Source: Carya illinoinensis (Eukaryota; Streptophyta; Magnoliopsida; Fagales; Juglandaceae). From it: a stretch of 64,000 bases of DNA. Below, in pieces: positions 60,666-64,000 of this stretch. Position numbers and translations under genes: made by a program. Position 1 is the first letter of the stretch. Each line of letters starts with the position of its first letter. Location: NCBI RefSeq assembly GCF_018687715.1, contig NC_056758.1, positions 24,082,501 to 24,146,500 on the forward strand, in the 5' to 3' direction. The notes beneath the pieces are model-generated. The model ran no database searches, had not been told where the DNA came from, and saw nothing but the letters and a program-made list of their open reading frames with translations.

Positions 60666-60890
60666 AGTGGGATGACCTGAGTAGCATAGGGCATTTTTCA
60701 GGTGAAGCCTATATATGTTTGTCTAGTTTCTTCAATTTCATAAATATTAATAAAATTACAAGAATGATCGTTGTTAGGTCATTTTTCACTTGGGATGTTG
60801 TCTTGCTCGTAGTGCAAGAGATTTAAAAGATGTTTGGATGGATGTTTTTCGAAAAATCTTATTAAATATTTTAGAATTTTTTAAAAAAGA

Positions 60891-61010
60891 GTAATGCTAC
60901 ATACAGTCACTTTTGCGTACTCCTTACGCACTCCACTGATATGATTACACAACTAATTATATCACTGAAGTGCACAAAAAAGTACGCAAAAATAACTACA
61001 CATAGAATTT
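60891..61010. mobile_element. Fold-back MITE, about 120 bases
   Basis: GTAATGCTACATACAGTCAC TTTTGCGTAC...CACTGATAT pairs with ATATCACTGAAGTGCAC...GTACGCAAAAATAACTACAC. The stem is nearly the whole element with a loop of about 10 bases near 60945. No coding. Confidence 0.75.
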
Positions 61011-61249
61011 TTGTTTGAGAAATATATATGAATTAAGAGCATTTTTCAGAGATGGTTTTGTTCGATTTTTAAAAATGTGGTGGGCCTTTGGAAATTATGT
61101 TTTGAAGAAAAACAATTGTGAGGGATTTTTGTTATTGAGTTTTTTGAAAATTCTTCATCTTTATTTTATTTTATTTTGTTTACAAAAACCGAGATAAAGG
61201 TGTTATGATTAAATTTGGAGTGAAAGAAGGTTCTGAAAAAAAAAATATT

Positions 61250-61417
61250 TTTTTTTTGATAACCTTGGGTGTCGGGGCCAGCTTACGCGCACATCGACTA
61301 ATCCCAAGGGGCCCTGAAGTTAACGACCAGGTAAATCCTCCAGTGGCCCTGAGGGGACTCGAACTAGTGACCATTGGGGAGCAAACCCAAGGCCTGACCA
61401 ATTGAGCTACCCCTCAG
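61250..61417 (-). mobile_element. tRNA-derived SINE (Au-like)
   Basis: Minus strand from 61417: CCTGAGGGGTAGCTCAATTGG with an RNA polymerase III A box (TAGCTCAATTGG), B box AGTTCGAGTCC about 40 bases on, then the body containing TAGTCGATGTGCGCGTAAGC and CCGACACCC, ending in an A-rich tail. Flanked by near-identical 19-21 base duplications at about 61229-61249 and 61418-61436 (GGTTCTGAAAAAAAA core). The body recalls the widespread plant Au SINE; that name is from memory. Confidence 0.87.
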
Positions 61418-61612
61418 GGTTCTGAAAAAAAATATTGGAATGAGGATCTTTTGAAAAGAAAGTTCAAAAACAACTTCTTTTTTTTTTATTTCTAAACATA
61501 ATTAACTCTTTACTATTAATATATATATACTGATAAACGAAAAGTTATGGTGAGTAAAATGCAACATGACAAGAAAAACATTCCTATTATGCATGCCTCA
61601 TAGCATTGGCAT

Positions 61613-62356
61613 ATAGGGGTGAGCACGGATCATCACCCCCCGGACCAGACCGGACAGGACATCCCTAGGGACCAGACCGGTCTGGTCCATTCGGTCCAAC
61701 ATTTTTTTTAAATTGCTTAATAAAAAAATTTACTTAAAATACTAAAAAAAATTAAGTGACTTATTAAATGAAAATTACATAATAAATTATACAATTATTA
61801 ATATATACTAGTACTATAGAGTATAGTTATACATTAAAGAATATAATAATACATTGATCTAAATATATATAATTATAGACTTAGTACCAATACTATTAAT
61901 CTAAATAATAGTTGTTAGTGATAAATTGGTAATACTATATTAAATAATACTATATGTAGTTATAGTGATTTAATACTAACATATTAAGTTAACTATACTA
62001 ATACTATTATAAATTTATACATATACTATTATTTATACTATAACTCTTATAATATGTTAATATATTAATATATATACTAGTATTATATATTATAGTTATA
62101 CATTAAAGAATATAATACTTATATAATATTGTGATATATTAATAATTAATTATATACAATTATTTATATAAAAATATATATAATAAATTTTTTTTTTTCA
62201 TACAGTCCGGCCCGGGATGAAAAAATCTTAGACTAAGACCCGACCGAATTCATTCGGTCCTAAAAAAATTGGATCAGACTAGACCCAATTCAGTCCGGTC
62301 TAAAAATGGCCGGTTTAGTTGGTTCTCTAGTCCGGACCTGTCGAATCTCACCCTTA
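61613..62356. mobile_element. hAT-like non-autonomous element with GGACCAGACCGG ends
   Basis: Termini TAGGGGTGAG (61614) and, at the right, the reverse complement of TAAGGGTGAG ending at 62356. Flanked by ATTGGCAT (61605-61612) and ATTGGCAA (62357-62364), an 8-base duplication with one mismatch. The ends hold repeated GGACCAGACCGG / TCGGTCC words, while about 400 central bases are nearly pure A/T with TATA and TAATA strings. No coding capacity. Confidence 0.8.
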
Positions 62357-62364
62357 ATTGGCAA

Positions 62365-62821
62365 CGGTCTAGTCATTGTCAAGTCTAAAATTTGGCTAAA
62401 AGTTTAGAATTTGGCTAAAACCAAAGTCATTGAAGATATTAATCCACGTTAGACTATCCATCCCAAAATCAAAATAATAATATAATATTATGTATTTAAT
62501 AATAATATTTTTTATTAAATTTTTTTTATATATTTTGCAAAAAATAAACTCCATATATTAATTAATAATTTATTTTTTATTAAAATTATTATTTTTCAAC
62601 TATTTTTTATATCAACCTAATTATCCAACATAATATAGGCCTATTTACAAAAAATATTTCCTGAAAAATTTGGACACAATATAGCCTTTTTTACTAACTA
62701 AAGTTTTAAAAAGAATTTAATAAGGCCTTATTGATTATTTATGAATAAAATATAGATTTGATGGGTGAATAGTGACTTTCCAACTTTGAAAATTTCTTTA
62801 GAGTTACTGTAGCTTAAAATC
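62365..62821. other. AT-rich, no gene seen
   Basis: Two short direct repeats of AAGTCTAAAATTTGGCTAAA-like text near 62380-62415; otherwise nothing recognised. Confidence 0.4.
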
Positions 62822-62824
62822 TAA

Positions 62825-63404
62825 GAGCACAAGTAATGGGCTAGCTAAAGTTAAATTTTAGTTAAAGAATAACTAAAGTGTCAAATAAAGTGCACTAGTG
62901 GGCTCAATAAATGAACAGTATTTTTAACTTCAAATCATATGACTGGTCAAATTTGTTGAGCTTAAGGGACTCGTCAAATATTATTTTTAGACTAAAAAAT
63001 GATCTTCCCAAACGCTACATCAGGATTCAGTTTGATTATTCTATGCTTGGATGATGCAATTTTATTTTCTTTTACCACTTCTTTGTTTGGTTGTTAGGTA
63101 AGATATCGGTGCAATTTTTTTTTAAGCAAGCTGTGATTTTTTTCCTTTCTGTGGGCTGCGATTTTTTCTTTCTTGATTCTGTGCGATTTTGTTTGCAATG
63201 TGTTTATTGGTATTTTCCTTATCAGACATTATTTGATTTTACCTCTTTCTAATTTGAAAGTTAAAAATCAATATTTTAATAAAATAGTAAAATATTTGTT
63301 GAGTCTATTATTTGGTGTAGGAAAAAGTTGCTAGTTAAAATTTGTAAAAGTGAATTTTCTAGTTAAATTTTAGCCAAAGTTTGTTGCGACTACTACTAGT
63401 ACTC
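62825..63404. mobile_element. MITE, PIF/Harbinger (Tourist)-like, 580 bases
   Basis: Flanked by TAA at 62822-62824 and 63405-63407. Terminal repeats GAGCACAAGTAATGGGC and GAGTACTAGTAGTAGTC (reverse complement of right end). Subterminal TAAATTTTAG(T/C) motifs on both sides. Same family as 14568-15082. Confidence 0.75.
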
Positions 63405-63407
63405 TAA

Positions 63408-63844
63408 GCTAAAGGTTTTTAGCTAGTCCAATGCAAATCATTTATATAAAACTTATGAACTATATTTTAGATTTCATTGACATTTGGCTAGTCCAATGCT
63501 AGTGCTCTCAATAAGCTACTTCCCACCCCATCAACATCACACATACTCCTTCTGAAAAGAGTTAGACTCATTATAAAAATATGAATTTTTTCAAGTGAAT
63601 CTCACTGTTTTTAAAAGGTTTGCACAAAACTTGCATTCCTAGAGTTTGCACAAATCGTTTTTCAAATTTGATTTCCTTATGCCAACTAGATTATATAATC
63701 ATATGATCTCCTTTTTTTAATAATCTGTAGCTTATTCTATTAACTAGTTATTTCCCTCGTGTAAAGAAAATATTATTATAGAAATGGTTTCAAAACTTTG
63801 GATTAATTACTAGTTATTTTATCATCACAAACAATTTCATTCAA
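63408..63844. other. No gene seen; MITE debris
   Basis: Two GCTAGTCCAATGC strings (about 63422 and 63487) and a GCTAGTGCTCT end at about 63500 suggest fragments of another MITE. Confidence 0.4.
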
Positions 63845-64000
63845 CTTGGATAAGCTTGGGAGTGAGATAAGATGGGAATTTTATCAATAGTAATAAGTTA
63901 GTTTGTGAATAGTAGTGAGATAGTTTAAATTCATGTTTTATGACATTTTGAAAAATGAGAGAAAAAAATTTTAATAAAAAATATTATAAAGTTAAAATAT
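63845..64000. mobile_element. Partial MITE at the window edge
   Basis: GTGAGATAAGATGGGAA, TTTGTGAATAGTAGTGAGATAG and GAGAGAAAAAAATTTT...ATTATAAAGTTAAAATAT run off the window. I recall very similar repeats as common in Fagales genomes; not verifiable here. Confidence 0.45.

Noticed and set aside
57763..60670. Target-site duplication AATGT/AGTGG for the small LTR element
   Set aside because: Only three of five bases match; not better than chance.
61340..61417. A tRNA gene on the minus strand
   Set aside because: A and B boxes are present but a proper cloverleaf is not apparent and the sequence continues into a SINE body with tail and target-site duplication.

Overview
This is a gene-poor, repeat-dense stretch of a plant nuclear chromosome. 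I found no host protein-coding gene and no functional RNA gene. Everything I can identify is transposable-element (TE) sequence: Ty3/gypsy chromovirus (Tekay/Del-like) and Tat-lineage elements, a Ty1/copia fragment, plant L1-type LINEs, a tRNA-derived SINE, hAT-like and PIF/Harbinger-like non-autonomous DNA elements, and a small non-autonomous LTR element. These families and the CCHC, RNase H and chromodomain-like tails point to a eudicot. The right-edge repeat reminds me of Fagales genomes (walnut, oak relatives), but that is recollection and low confidence.

Layout. 1-3514 is the 3' end of a gypsy element ('family A') with its 2.0 kb 3' LTR. 3653-14242 is a solo LTR of a second gypsy family ('family B', LTR about 4.4-4.9 kb), split by a full-length LINE (6315-11946). 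14248-18656 holds a MITE and decayed LTR-like sequence. 18657-31142 is the one nearly complete family B element: 5' LTR, primer-binding site, gag, a probable 87-base intron, pol, an extra downstream open reading frame, polypurine tract, and a truncated 3' LTR. At about 31.14 kb it runs directly into an inverted copy of its own 3' end (31143-34955), giving a diverged palindrome with arms of about 3.8 kb. 35940-37560 is a minus-strand copia fragment, followed by a 5'-truncated LINE tail. 39249-55739 is an old Tat-lineage gypsy element whose pol is interrupted by a family A solo LTR (42401-44500), a 547-base hAT-like element (45267-45813) and a reversed family B-like solo LTR (46246-51161). Its 3' half carries decayed antisense coding sequence. 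55740-64000 is AT-rich and holds a small LTR element with minisatellites, a SINE, a hAT-like element and several MITEs.

Reconstruction of order. Target-site duplications let the nested insertions be read as a relative history: Tat element first, then three insertions into it; family B solo LTR first, then the LINE into it. All coding regions are broken by stops and frameshifts, and both gypsy integrases have the catalytic Glu of the GQxE motif replaced by Lys, so none looks autonomous now.

Most interesting points: (1) a GT-AG intron candidate between gag and protease of the chromovirus, whose retention would place a stop right after Gag and whose removal restores the expected Gag-protease junction; (2) an extra ORF downstream of pol, present in both family B copies and each time preceded by a splice-acceptor-like tract; (3) the 7.6 kb diverged palindrome; (4) three cleanly datable insertions inside one Tat pol gene; (5) LTRs that carry different tandem arrays in different copies.
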